Positions 1-8,220 of a DNA stretch of 45,266 nt are shown piece after piece (position 1 is the stretch's first letter; each line of letters starts with the position of its first letter). The translations under genes were made by a program, and so were the position numbers. The stretch spans positions 1-45,266 of the forward strand of contig JAHDQJ010000020.1 in assembly GCA_018433865.1 (NCBI GenBank), given 5' to 3'. The stretch is from Spirochaetales bacterium. Lineage in GTDB: Bacteria; Spirochaetota; Spirochaetia; Sphaerochaetales; Sphaerochaetaceae. The notes beneath the pieces were generated by a model. The model saw only the letters and a list, made by a program, of their open reading frames with translations, ran no database searches and was not told the origin of the DNA.

Positions 1-132
1 CTCGATCACTTGCAGCAGTTGGATGAATGTGCGGTGCTCGGTGGTCACATATCCTTCGAAAATCTCCTGGATGTCGTAGGAAATGCCGAAAACCATCTGG
101 CAACCGCCCAGGATTTCTGTTATGCTTTTCAT
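1..132 (-). CDS. Partial unknown protein, N-terminal 44 residues
   Basis: The gene starts at an ATG on the minus strand (132-130) and runs off the left edge. An AGGAG Shine-Dalgarno lies about ten bases upstream of the start. The fragment begins MKSITEILGG and shows no signal peptide or membrane segment. I do not recognise it with confidence. The style recalls N-termini of transposase-like proteins, but that is only an impression. A 9-base inverted repeat (131-139 and 185-193) overlaps its start codon, which would fit translational protection of a transposase. Confidence 0.5.
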   Translation of the reverse strand, partial: MKSITEILGGCQMVFGISYDIQEIFEGYVTTEHRTFIQLLQVIE

Positions 133-193
133 GGACCTGCTCTCCTTCTATGTGTTTGTGGTAAATCACTTTATATAGGATTGTCAGGTCCAT
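131..193 (-). promoter_or_regulatory. Inverted repeat covering the start codon of the left-edge gene
   Basis: ATGGACCTG at 131-139 is the exact reverse complement of CAGGTCCAT at 185-193. On a minus-strand transcript that includes both arms, the start codon would be paired. The Shine-Dalgarno would sit in the loop beside the stem. A TATATA box (172-177) lies between the arms, so a transcript from it would lack the upstream arm. No good -35 is visible. Confidence 0.4.
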
Positions 194-479
194 TTCCATA
201 TATTTTGCCCGACCTGGGCCTGTTTTAGACAATTTTGTGCACCCAAGGGCTCTCCCGAGCGCTTAGGGTAGGAGAAATTACCAAGCTTTTGCTATTTTGC
301 AAGAGGCTCATTGTGCTACCGGACGGGCTGACCTGCCGTGCCCATCCACGTCTTCCGACCTGATCGAGATCACGACCGTACCGTCACCCTCTTGCATTCG
401 GTTCCGTGCAAGTATACCATCGACCTCGGCATACGCAAGACACCATTGCGATTGCCAGCTCTTTCATGAGGGGGACACG
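133..479. other. 347-bp region without a gene
   Basis: The left half is AT-rich and holds the inverted repeat and possible -10 of the left-edge gene. A weak GCCC-N5-GGGC hairpin followed by CTGTTTT occurs at 207-226. The right half holds the promoter of the small lipoprotein gene. I see no coding region in it that I trust. Confidence 0.5.
391..420 (+). promoter_or_regulatory. Promoter of the 480 lipoprotein gene, with dyad
   Basis: TTGCAT (392-397), a 17-base spacer and TACCAT (415-420) form a plausible sigma-70 promoter. CTTGCA (391-396) and TGCAAG (407-412) form a dyad across the -35 and spacer, which could be an operator. Confidence 0.35.
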
Positions 480-788
480 ATGGAACAGAGGAAAATGCTC
501 GGTGTGCTGTTGGTACTCTCGCTGTTGCTGCTCTCATCCTGCATGCCGGGATCGATTGCGATGCAGCAGCGCGCTCCCGCCGGATTCTTCATGGGCATCT
601 GGCACGGATGGATCGCACCGATCTCTTTGGTTGCGCGGCTTTTCGAGCCCACCATCAGGATCTATGAGGTGCACAATAGCGGATGGTGGTACGATTTCGG
701 CTACTACATGGCGATCATCAGCGGGTTCGGCGGGCTCTCGCTCGCAAGGAAGGGAACACGTCACGAGGGAAATGACAAGCACTGTTGA
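480..788 (+). CDS. Small conserved lipoprotein/membrane protein
   Basis: This is a 102-residue protein with a type II signal peptide; the hydrophobic stretch ends LLSSC, so Cys21 is the likely lipidated residue. Two further hydrophobic segments follow (about 36-57 and 72-92) with a GIWHGWIAPISL block between. Similar small proteins with a GxWHGxIAP motif and a WWYDFG segment occur in many bacteria as uncharacterised proteins. The start is the ATG after a GAGGGGG Shine-Dalgarno; a longer in-frame TTG start at 297 has no ribosome site. Function is unknown. Confidence 0.75.
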   Translation: MEQRKMLGVLLVLSLLLLSSCMPGSIAMQQRAPAGFFMGIWHGWIAPISLVARLFEPTIRIYEVHNSGWWYDFGYYMAIISGFGGLSLARKGTRHEGNDKHC

Positions 789-802
789 GTGATCAGGACC
801 GC

Positions 803-841
803 TTGAGCAGAAGAAGTTTCCCGATTATAGTCTGAGCCATG
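803..841 (+). promoter_or_regulatory. Promoter giving a leaderless transcript (AEC gene)
   Basis: TTGAGC (803-808), a 17-base spacer and TATAGT (826-831) precede the ATG at 839 by only seven bases. Transcription would start at or next to the A of the start codon, and no Shine-Dalgarno is present. Confidence 0.55.
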
Positions 842-1720
842 TTCCTCAACTCATTCATCCAGATGCTGCCCATCCTCATCATCGCTGCAGCCGGGTACTT
901 CGGTGGCAAGCTCTTCAAGATCGACAATCGGTCGCTCGTCACCCTCGTCTCCGATTTCTTCATGCCGATGCTGATCTTCCACTCGATCTACTTCAGCGAC
1001 CTCAGCGGCTCGCTCATGCTCGACCTCACGGGAATCGTAACCTTGATCATCATCATCCAGACGGCCCTCGCCTACCTGTATGCACGGATGGCGAAGATCG
1101 ATGCCCGGGGATTCGTGCCGCCGAACATCTTCATGAATGCCGGATTCCTCGGCATCCCCCTGATGAAACTGTGGGGCGGTACGGAAGCGATGAACATCAT
1201 CGTCGTGTTCGACCAGGTCCAGACCATCTACATCTTCACCCTCGGCTTGCTGATCATCACCGGCGGATTGTCGGCAAAGTCGCTCGCGAACATGCTCAAG
1301 GCCCCGTTGCTGTGGGCCATATTCGCCGGATTCGCATGCAAGATGCTCGGCCTGAACATATGGGAGCCGCTGTTGACCACGTTCGAGTTCGCCGGTAACG
1401 CCGGGCCTCCGCTCGCTGCCTTCATACTCGGTTCATCGATGAGCCTGGAATCGGTACGGATCAACCGGCACGTCATCGCGGGAGTCTGCATCCGGATGTT
1501 CGTCGGGTATGGACTCGGGTTGCTGGCAGTGCTGCTGTTCGGGATGACCGGAACCGCACGCACGGTCGTCCTGGTCGCCTCCGCGTTGCCCGCAGCGGTC
1601 TTCTCATCCATCCTTCCGATGCGTTATGGGGTGCAATCGGCTTACGCGGTCCCGATAGTCGTCCTCTCGACATTGATCTCGGTGATCACCATCCCGTTGA
1701 CGTTCATGCTCGCCGGGTGA
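839..1720 (+). CDS. AEC-family transporter
   Basis: This 293-residue inner-membrane protein has about ten hydrophobic segments in the two-halves pattern of the auxin efflux carrier (AEC) family. Family landmarks seen are NIFMNAGFLGIPL (about residues 98-110) in the first half and the pair of helices around LAAFILGSSMSLE (about 194-206) in the second. Bacterial members export or take up small organic acids such as malate or malonate; the substrate cannot be read from sequence. It stands alone with a leaderless-type promoter and the next gene follows after 45 bases. Confidence 0.85.
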   Translation: MFLNSFIQMLPILIIAAAGYFGGKLFKIDNRSLVTLVSDFFMPMLIFHSIYFSDLSGSLMLDLTGIVTLIIIIQTALAYLYARMAKIDARGFVPPNIFMNAGFLGIPLMKLWGGTEAMNIIVVFDQVQTIYIFTLGLLIITGGLSAKSLANMLKAPLLWAIFAGFACKMLGLNIWEPLLTTFEFAGNAGPPLAAFILGSSMSLESVRINRHVIAGVCIRMFVGYGLGLLAVLLFGMTGTARTVVLVASALPAAVFSSILPMRYGVQSAYAVPIVVLSTLISVITIPLTFMLAG

Positions 1721-1750
1721 GCGGCGCGACTATCCTGAATCGCCTTCCTT

Positions 1751-1768
1751 TGCTATGATGGGCCCATG
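1751..1768 (+). promoter_or_regulatory. Extended -10 promoter, leaderless plsC-like gene
   Basis: TGC-TATGAT (1751-1759) is an extended -10 element lying six bases before the ATG at 1766. No convincing -35 and no Shine-Dalgarno are seen, so the transcript probably begins at the start codon. Confidence 0.45.
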
Positions 1769-2443
1769 ACACTGAAAGCACGGATCACCAACGCAACGTT
1801 ACGCACACTGTTCAGGTTGTTTTTCAAGATAGACCGTCGGGAATTCGACAAGATGCCCCGCAGCGGCCCCTTCATGATCATCGCGAACCATACCTCCACG
1901 TTCGACGGACCGCTGATGTATGTATTCATGCAACCGCGCAAGATGATCGCGATGGCAAAGCAAGAGTTGTGGGACCACTGGTTCACCCGCTACATCATGA
2001 ACCTGTGGGAGTCCATCCCCGTCGACCGGGAGAACATGGGCCGGCAGACGATGGAGCAGTGCTTCGAAGTACTCGACCGCAAGGACATCCTGGCGATCGC
2101 GCCGGAGGGAACCCGGAGCAAGGACGGATGCTTGCAACAGGGAAAGGCAGGAGTCGCGTTCATCGCCCACAAGAAGCAGGTCCCGATGGTCCCCATCGTG
2201 ATCACCGGGTTCGAACGGTTCAAGCAACATATCAAACGATGCAGAAGGACTCCCCTGACCATCAGGATCGGCAAGCCGTTCAGGATCGTGCAGGGCACAG
2301 GACGCTTGGATGCCTCGGGAAGGGAGCGCCTGATCGAAGAGATCATGCTCCGCCTGGCCGACCTGATGCCCGAATCCCATCGGGGATTCTATGCGGATCA
2401 TCAGGTCGAATACACCCTTACCTGCGAATCAGACTTGGCTTGA
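1766..2443 (+). CDS. plsC: 1-acyl-sn-glycerol-3-phosphate acyltransferase (PlsC family)
   Basis: This 225-residue protein carries the acyltransferase hallmarks: NHTSTFDG (His42, Asp47 of the HX4D motif) and PEGTRSKDG (Glu114-Arg117). Family members transfer a fatty acyl group to lysophosphatidic acid at the cytoplasmic membrane in phospholipid synthesis. Its length is normal for the family. The 3' end overlaps the convergent aldo/keto reductase by 15 bases. A second, divergent acyltransferase lies 2.5 kb downstream, so the exact acceptor of each is uncertain. Confidence 0.88.
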   Translation: MTLKARITNATLRTLFRLFFKIDRREFDKMPRSGPFMIIANHTSTFDGPLMYVFMQPRKMIAMAKQELWDHWFTRYIMNLWESIPVDRENMGRQTMEQCFEVLDRKDILAIAPEGTRSKDGCLQQGKAGVAFIAHKKQVPMVPIVITGFERFKQHIKRCRRTPLTIRIGKPFRIVQGTGRLDASGRERLIEEIMLRLADLMPESHRGFYADHQVEYTLTCESDLA

Positions 2444-3454
2444 CCGAGCCCAGAGATTGATGTTTCCGTCCTGGGCATAGCGATCGATCTCCTGCAGCTC
2501 GGTGTCGGTGAAGGTCAGGTTCTTCAGTGCTCCGACGTTCTCCTTGACCTGCTCGGCGGATGAGGCTCCGATCAGGACGCTGGTCACTTCTTTCCTTCTC
2601 AATACCCACGCGAGAGCCATCTGCGCGAGGCTCTGGCCGCGGCGACGGGCGATCTCGTTCAACCGGGAGATCCGCTCGAGGTTTTCCTTCGTCAACAGCT
2701 TTTGTGAGAGTGCGGTCCCTGCGGTCCCTGCTCGGCTTCCCTCGGGCACGCCATGCAGGTACTTATCGCTGAGCATGCCCTGGGCGAGCGGTGAGAAGCA
2801 GATCGTACCGATGCCCAACTCATCGACCGTGGAAAGCAACTCTTCCTCGACCCAACGGTTCAACATCGAGTAGGAGGGCTGATGGATCACGATCGGGATG
2901 CCCTTTTCCTTGAGAATCGCGTAGGCTTCCCTCGTCTTGGCAGCAGAATAGGAGGAAATGCCGACATAGAGCGCCTTTCCCTGCCGATAGGCGCTTTCCA
3001 GGGCTCCCATCGTCTCCTCAAGCGGAGTATCGGGGTCGAAGCGGTGCGAGTAGAAGATGTCGACATACTCGAGTCCCATCCGCTGCAAGCTCTGGTCCAG
3101 GCTTGCGAGCAGGTTCTTCCTGCTCCCCCACTCTCCATAAGGCCCTGCCCACATCCGGTACCCTGCCTTGCTCGAGATGATCAGCTCATCCCGGTAGGCT
3201 TTCAGGTCCTGGGCAAATAGCTTGCCAAAATTGAGCTCGGCCGATCCGGGAGGAGGACCGTAGTTGTTGGCAAGGTCGAAATGGGTGATACCCAGATCGA
3301 ACGCCGTGTGGATCATCTTTCTCGCGTTCGCCAGCGGCGACGTATCGCCGAAATTATGCCAGAGCCCCAGAGAGACCGCGGGAAGCTGCAAACCGCTTCT
3401 TCCGCACCTGTTATAGCGCATATCCTCATACCGTGTTTCATTCGGAACGTACAT
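2429..3454 (-). CDS. Aldo/keto reductase, YghZ/Gpr type
   Basis: This 341-residue NADPH-dependent aldo/keto reductase resembles E. coli YghZ (L-glyceraldehyde-3-phosphate reductase). Features are THFDLANNYGPPPGSAE (catalytic Asp and Tyr), the SSKAGYRMWAGPYGEWGS stretch typical of this subgroup, the YSHRFDPDTPLEE segment, and a C-terminal SVLIGASSAEQ cofactor-phosphate site. The start has AAGGAGG six bases upstream. It has its own promoter and converges on plsC. Likely role: detoxification of aldehydes or methylglyoxal-related compounds. Confidence 0.88.
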   Translation of the reverse strand: MYVPNETRYEDMRYNRCGRSGLQLPAVSLGLWHNFGDTSPLANARKMIHTAFDLGITHFDLANNYGPPPGSAELNFGKLFAQDLKAYRDELIISSKAGYRMWAGPYGEWGSRKNLLASLDQSLQRMGLEYVDIFYSHRFDPDTPLEETMGALESAYRQGKALYVGISSYSAAKTREAYAILKEKGIPIVIHQPSYSMLNRWVEEELLSTVDELGIGTICFSPLAQGMLSDKYLHGVPEGSRAGTAGTALSQKLLTKENLERISRLNEIARRRGQSLAQMALAWVLRRKEVTSVLIGASSAEQVKENVGALKNLTFTDTELQEIDRYAQDGNINLWARSSQV

Positions 3455-3485
3455 AAAACCTCCTTGTCTTCAAGTCCGTAGTGAA

Positions 3486-3514
3486 AACATAGTCCATTTT
3501 CCCCCAGGAGGCAA
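3486..3514 (-). promoter_or_regulatory. Promoter of the YghZ-type reductase gene
   Basis: Read on the minus strand: TTGCCT (3514-3509), a 17-base spacer and TATGTT (3491-3486), about 30 bases before the start codon. Confidence 0.5.
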
Positions 3515-3539
3515 CGGAGACCGGAAAGACGATTCCACC

Positions 3540-3568
3540 TTGCGCATGCGCGAGATAGGCTTTATGCT
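3540..3568 (+). promoter_or_regulatory. Promoter of the GPH symporter gene
   Basis: TTGCGC (3540-3545), a 17-base spacer and TATGCT (3563-3568). The predicted transcript would start near 3575, downstream of the TTG at 3571. This bears on which codon starts the gene. Confidence 0.45.
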
Positions 3569-3570
3569 AC

Positions 3571-4929
3571 TTGCAACCTGACGATCCAAAGGCGGAGAGC
3601 ACCATTACAACGGTTAGCAAGAAAATCAAGATCGGTTTCGGTATCGGAGACCTTGGGGGAAACCTCTTCTTCACGGTCATCGGCTTCTACCTCCTGTACT
3701 TCCTCACGGATATCGTACACTTGTCGGCTGCTCTGGCGGGAACGGTCCTCATGATCGGCAAGATCTGGGATGCCGTCACCGATCCGGTCACCGGCTATAT
3801 CTCCGACAGGACCCGCTCCCGGTGGGGAAGACGCCGTCCCTATATGTTCGTCGGCGCGATCATCTCGTTCTTCGGCATGGGCTTGATGTTCACACGGCCG
3901 ACCTTCTCCTCCCAATTGCCGCTGTTCGCCTATCTCACCTTCCTCTACTGCCTCCTCAACACTGCCTACACCCTGGTGAACATTCCCTACGCGGCGCTCC
4001 TTCCCGAACTCACCGACGATTATCATCAGCGCACGATCCTCACCGGCTACCGGATGAGCTTCGCCGTGGTCGGGACCTTCGTGGGGGCGGGAGCGGTCAT
4101 GCCCCTGGTGAATCTCTTCGCTCCGGTCGAGCTCGGATGGACTGTCATGGGCTATATCATGGGAGCGGTGATGCTGCTCTCCACCCTCATCACCATCTGG
4201 ACGATCAAGGAACCTGCCCATCCCGAGGCTCCCGGGGAAAAGGGACTCGTGCGGACGTTCGCCGAGACATTGCGGAACAGGATATTCCTGTCCGCCCTGA
4301 TCCCCTGGACATTCTTCATCGCGGGAACTTCCATGGTGCAGGGAGCATTGGTCTACTACTTCACCTACATCTTCGGCAATGAGGGGTTGTTCCAGGTGGC
4401 CCTGATCTTCCTCTTGAGCACCAGCTTGCTCTTCATCCCCCTTTGGGTACGCATCTCGCAGAAGATCGGGAAGAAACAGTGCTACATCATCGGCATGCTC
4501 ATCATGAGTGCCGGGGTCCTCGTGTTCAGCCTCCTTGGCGAGACGATCGGTCCCATGGGTGCTGTGGTGGTCATGGCAATCGCCGGCACGGGTCTGTCCA
4601 CCCACTATGTGATGCCACATGCGATCCTCCCCGACGTGGTGGAGCATGATGCCATCCATCACGGCAATGTACGGAGGGAGGGAGTGTTCTCGAGCATGTG
4701 GACCTTCTCGAGCAAGATCGGACAAGCGTTCGCCCTTGCACTGAACGGATGGATCCTCGCACTCTTCTCCTATGTACCGAACGAACAGTCGGCGCTTGCG
4801 AGGATCGGCATCAAGTTGCTGTGCGGCCCCATTCCCGTCCTTTGGTACATCGCAGGCATCCTCATCCTCCGCTACTACCCCATCGACAAAGCCTACTACG
4901 CAGCGATGCTCGAAGAGCACAAAGGTTGA
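3571..4929 (+). CDS. GPH-family sugar:cation symporter (MelB/YicJ-like)
   Basis: This 12-helix inner-membrane transporter begins KIKIGFGIGDLGGNLFF and has the family loop DPVTGYISDRTRSRWGRRRP after helix 2. Both are hallmarks of the glycoside-pentoside-hexuronide:cation symporters. The substrate is probably a glycoside or hexuronide, not determinable here. The TTG at 3571 (452 residues) has no Shine-Dalgarno and lies upstream of the predicted transcript start. No ATG or GTG exists in frame near the N-terminus. An ATT at 3604 follows GGCGGAG (3591-3597) at normal spacing and would give 441 residues. The boundary is given as the outer limit. Confidence 0.88.
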   Translation: MQPDDPKAESTITTVSKKIKIGFGIGDLGGNLFFTVIGFYLLYFLTDIVHLSAALAGTVLMIGKIWDAVTDPVTGYISDRTRSRWGRRRPYMFVGAIISFFGMGLMFTRPTFSSQLPLFAYLTFLYCLLNTAYTLVNIPYAALLPELTDDYHQRTILTGYRMSFAVVGTFVGAGAVMPLVNLFAPVELGWTVMGYIMGAVMLLSTLITIWTIKEPAHPEAPGEKGLVRTFAETLRNRIFLSALIPWTFFIAGTSMVQGALVYYFTYIFGNEGLFQVALIFLLSTSLLFIPLWVRISQKIGKKQCYIIGMLIMSAGVLVFSLLGETIGPMGAVVVMAIAGTGLSTHYVMPHAILPDVVEHDAIHHGNVRREGVFSSMWTFSSKIGQAFALALNGWILALFSYVPNEQSALARIGIKLLCGPIPVLWYIAGILILRYYPIDKAYYAAMLEEHKG

Positions 4930-4933
4930 GTCC

Positions 4934-6301
4934 ATGGGAAAAAGGAAAGAGCGGACCATGGTCCTCGGCCGAGCCTCCGTCGGTCGGGGTTTCGTAGCCC
5001 CCCGGTACAGCACGAGTGCACGGAACTTCATGCGTATCGTAGGCGGATGGTACTTGCGCCTCCTGGAGGGTGTGCGCCATATCCGCATCGACAACCCCGA
5101 CATCCTCATCGATGCGCTCCAGCGATTCTACACGGGAGACCTCCGACTGATCATCGCTTTCCGGCATGTTGCGAAGGAGGACGCCCCGGTGATGATGTAT
5201 GCGTTGAACAGGAGACTGCAGCGTCTCATCCGCAAACGAAACCGGAAGCTCGGACGCAAAGGCCGCATCATCGGCCATGCACAGTTCCTTTACGGGAGCG
5301 ACGTGCTCGATTGGGCGGGAAAGGCAGCGGCGTGGCTGTTTCCGAGGATAGGATGCGTACCCGTACAGAACAGGGGGACGAACCGGAACGGTCTTGACAT
5401 CCTGCGCACGCAGGTGCAAGGCGGCACATTCCCCATTGCGCTCGCACCCGAAAGCCAGGTCACCTACCATATGTACCAATGCAGTCCGATCGCTCCCGGA
5501 ACCGCCTCTCTCGCCCTCTGGGGAATGCAGGCGGCTGAAGAGGTCCTTGTGGTTCCGGTAGCGATCGGGTATCGGCACTCCGACGATCCCGAACGGTTCA
5601 TCCGTTCCATGCTGGACCGCTGGTCACAACTCAGCGGCCTGGCCCTCGAGGACAGGCAGGCCACCGTGCTCTCACTGTTGCACGAGGCGACGGAGAAGAC
5701 GGTCGGGCTGCTGGAGGAGATGTACGGGATCATGCGCGACACGGAGGCCACCTTGCGACGTCGGATCCTGGATGTCTGTGAGGTGGCGATGATGGAGGCG
5801 GAAGCCTTGGCACACGTGGAAGCGCAGGGGAATCTCCTCGACCGACTCTTCCGCATCCGCTATCGTGGCTATGACGCGGTGCATCCCCAGGCGTTCGATC
5901 CGAAGGACCTGCCGCCGGTCGGCAGGAGCGTCGCCGACTTCCATGCGCTGGAGGCCCATGTCTATCTGCGTCACTCCCAGCTGGTGGATGTCTTGCAGTA
6001 CATCGATCCGGCCTACATCGTCGCACCCTGCAGCACGGGAAGGGCGTGTGAGTACGTGCTGAATCTCCTTGACGTGCTGAACAGGATCCAGGGGGGTAAC
6101 ATCAACACCCGCTACAGCCCGCGTGAAAAACGGGCGCTGGTATCGATAGGAGAGCCGGTGGCCGTCTCATCGGTCGCAGGGGAAGGAAAGCATTCCAGGA
6201 AAGCCCACCTCAATGCGCTCAGCGATGCGGTGCAGACAGCTCTCCAGCACACCTCCGTTTCGATGGAGGAGCGCTGGGAACGTGGCAAGTTCGACGCTTA
6301 A
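4934..6301 (+). CDS. Divergent PlsC-like acyltransferase with long C-terminal domain
   Basis: This is a 455-residue protein without a clear membrane anchor. RHVAKED (His78-Asp83) matches the HX4D motif. PVQNRGTNRNG (about 140-150) and APESQ (about 170-175) sit where the glycerol-binding and PEGTR-like motifs of acyltransferases are found. About 230 further residues follow, with a helical, charged segment and no motif I know. It starts four bases after the symporter stop, so it is probably co-transcribed. An ATG eight codons downstream is an alternative start. Likely membrane-lipid or lysophospholipid acylation; the substrate is unknown. Confidence 0.65.
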   Translation: MGKRKERTMVLGRASVGRGFVAPRYSTSARNFMRIVGGWYLRLLEGVRHIRIDNPDILIDALQRFYTGDLRLIIAFRHVAKEDAPVMMYALNRRLQRLIRKRNRKLGRKGRIIGHAQFLYGSDVLDWAGKAAAWLFPRIGCVPVQNRGTNRNGLDILRTQVQGGTFPIALAPESQVTYHMYQCSPIAPGTASLALWGMQAAEEVLVVPVAIGYRHSDDPERFIRSMLDRWSQLSGLALEDRQATVLSLLHEATEKTVGLLEEMYGIMRDTEATLRRRILDVCEVAMMEAEALAHVEAQGNLLDRLFRIRYRGYDAVHPQAFDPKDLPPVGRSVADFHALEAHVYLRHSQLVDVLQYIDPAYIVAPCSTGRACEYVLNLLDVLNRIQGGNINTRYSPREKRALVSIGEPVAVSSVAGEGKHSRKAHLNALSDAVQTALQHTSVSMEERWERGKFDA

Positions 6302-7347
6302 AGCTGCTTCTGCGCCTTCTCGTGAGCTTCGAGCGCCCGTTCCATCTCGTACAGCCTCATGCGCGCCGTGTTGTTCCCGCTGTACTGCCAGACCGAACGC
6401 ATCAGGTCGATCGCCCGTTCCATCTCGCCCATCGAATCGAGGATGATCGCCGCATTGTATCCTGAGGGGATATGCTTGGTACGGTTCCACTCGTGCATGA
6501 ACAGATCGAGGGCCACTGCCGGATTCCCCTTCTTCACTGCCTCGTAGGCGACCTCGAGCGAGCGTATCTCAGGTTTGTTCTTCATCAGGGACACGGTCTT
6601 GGTGACCCAGTGCGGGCTTATCAAATCGACGAACTCACGGGAAAAGGAATCGGAGAGGCTGGTGAACCACGGACGCATCGAAGTGGCGATCCGGGAGTTT
6701 GAGCTGCCCGGTTCGATCCGGTAGCTCTGCTCTTGGGTTCCCGAGAGGCTCTTGCTTGCGATGATCCGTCCGTCATAGGTATCACGGATCAGGAATTCCA
6801 CCGCATAGCGTACCTTTTGCGTCACATGATGACGGAGCTCGGTCACGATCGTCGGTTCCCCTCCCATGCCGTCGGCAGGCGGGATGATCACCGATTCTTC
6901 CTTCGCGTATTGGTATTCGTCGATGTCCATGTCGGTGATCCTGATCGTCATCAGTGCATCATAGCCGAGCGACCTGAAGTTCTCGGGGCGTGTCCCCTCC
7001 CGGTCGGATGCGGGAGGAAGCAAAAGGGTGAAGTAATCGGACCGTTGCAAGTCCCTGATGACACGCTCGGTGAGATACCGGGCGACTTCACGCTCGCTGT
7101 AGGCGGCGAATCCCGATTCGATCCGGTACGGGCTGGTCCCGCTCAGATCCCGCACCAGCGAAGAGGGGTAGTCGAAAAGGGAGAACCGGTATGGTTCTGC
7201 ACTCAGCACCGCGAGGTTCCTGTGGGATGAGAGGTTGATCTGCGCGGGTACCATCGAGCTCATGGTGACGGTCGCGGCACAACCCGAGAAAACCAAGAGT
7301 GCCGCGAGCATTGCCGCGAAGGCCACCAGGTGTTTCCGTATCTGCAT
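6298..7347 (-). CDS. Lipoprotein of unknown function
   Basis: This 349-residue protein has a lipoprotein signal peptide ending LVFSGC, with Cys23 as the lipidated residue. The central part (about 60-230) looks like a mixed alpha/beta periplasmic domain. The last 90 residues look like two or three TPR-type helical pairs (AYEAVKKGNPAVALDLF and YNAAIILDSMGEMERAIDLM). GGAGGA four bases before the ATG fixes the start; the upstream in-frame ATG is part of the ribosome site. It converges on the acyltransferase gene with a 4-base overlap and follows the SDR gene by 59 bases, so it may end that operon. Confidence 0.7.
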   Translation of the reverse strand: MQIRKHLVAFAAMLAALLVFSGCAATVTMSSMVPAQINLSSHRNLAVLSAEPYRFSLFDYPSSLVRDLSGTSPYRIESGFAAYSEREVARYLTERVIRDLQRSDYFTLLLPPASDREGTRPENFRSLGYDALMTIRITDMDIDEYQYAKEESVIIPPADGMGGEPTIVTELRHHVTQKVRYAVEFLIRDTYDGRIIASKSLSGTQEQSYRIEPGSSNSRIATSMRPWFTSLSDSFSREFVDLISPHWVTKTVSLMKNKPEIRSLEVAYEAVKKGNPAVALDLFMHEWNRTKHIPSGYNAAIILDSMGEMERAIDLMRSVWQYSGNNTARMRLYEMERALEAHEKAQKQL

Positions 7348-7406
7348 GCTATCCTCCATGCGACCGCGCACAGTTCCTCTTCGGTCGCTTCGAGATGGTG
7401 AAGGGG

Positions 7407-8174
7407 TCAGACTGCCGTCCAGCCGCCATCTACCAGCAGCAAGGTACCGGTGACCATGTCGGCACCATCCGATGCAAGGTAGAGGACCGCTGAGGCGACA
7501 TCTTCGATCGTGGCTACACGGCCACGGGGAATATTTGCCAATACTCCAGCGAGGAACTCGGGGTTGTCAAGCCGCTCGGCTGTTCCGGGGGTGCGCACGA
7601 ACGTCGGGCCGACTGCGTTGACCGTCACTCCCCTTCCCGACCACTCGACCGCGAGGGTCTTCGTCAGCATGTTCACCCCGCCCTTGGAGGCACAGTAGAC
7701 CGCCTCATGGGGGATCGCGACCACCGAGGCTTGGCTGCTGATGTTCACGATCCTTCCCTTCTTGCGAGCCAGCATCGACTTCCCGGCTGCCTGGCAACAG
7801 AAGAACGTCCCCTTCAGATTCAGGTCCATCATCCAATCCCAATCATGCTCCGTAAGGTCTTCGGCGGGAATAGGGTTCCCCATTCCCGCGTTGTTCACGA
7901 GGACATCGATCGGCCCCATCTCCTCTTCGATGCGTGCGAAACAGGTCCGGATCGATGCCACGTCACGCAGATCGAGTGCGAATGCTTCGCATGTTCCGCC
8001 ATCGGCACGGATCTGTCGGGCCAACTCTTGCAAGGAATGCACGTCGCGACTGGCCACGGCGACACGTGCTCCCTCTTGCGCGATGATCTTCGCCAGCCCG
8101 AACCCGATGCCCTTGCTTGCTCCGGTGACGACCACCAGCTTGTCCTGCAAATCCGAACCGAATCTTTTCTTCAT
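7407..8174 (-). CDS. Short-chain dehydrogenase/reductase (sugar or polyol type)
   Basis: This 255-residue classical SDR has TGASKGIG for the cofactor, NNAG (about 90), ISSQAS with the catalytic Ser, YCASKGG with Tyr and Lys, and a C-terminal VDGGWTAV. Overall similarity is to gluconate 5-dehydrogenase/KduD-like enzymes, so a sugar acid or polyol substrate is likely. GGAGG before the ATG at 8174 fixes the start; the longer in-frame start includes the ribosome site. It follows the permease gene by 46 bases, suggesting uptake and oxidation of the same compound. Confidence 0.85.
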   Translation of the reverse strand: MKKRFGSDLQDKLVVVTGASKGIGFGLAKIIAQEGARVAVASRDVHSLQELARQIRADGGTCEAFALDLRDVASIRTCFARIEEEMGPIDVLVNNAGMGNPIPAEDLTEHDWDWMMDLNLKGTFFCCQAAGKSMLARKKGRIVNISSQASVVAIPHEAVYCASKGGVNMLTKTLAVEWSGRGVTVNAVGPTFVRTPGTAERLDNPEFLAGVLANIPRGRVATIEDVASAVLYLASDGADMVTGTLLLVDGGWTAV

Positions 8175-8220
8175 GCGAATCCTCCATGGAATCACATCAT
8201 ATCATGTATCGTCTGCGCGC

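Noticed and set aside
297-479. N-terminal extension of the small lipoprotein from a TTG at 297
   Set aside because: It has no ribosome site, would bury the signal peptide, and lies across the predicted promoter.
3562-5109. 515-codon minus-strand frame opposite the GPH symporter
   Set aside because: Its composition (His, Asp, Glu and Arg rich) is that of an antisense of a membrane protein. The plus strand carries the real gene.
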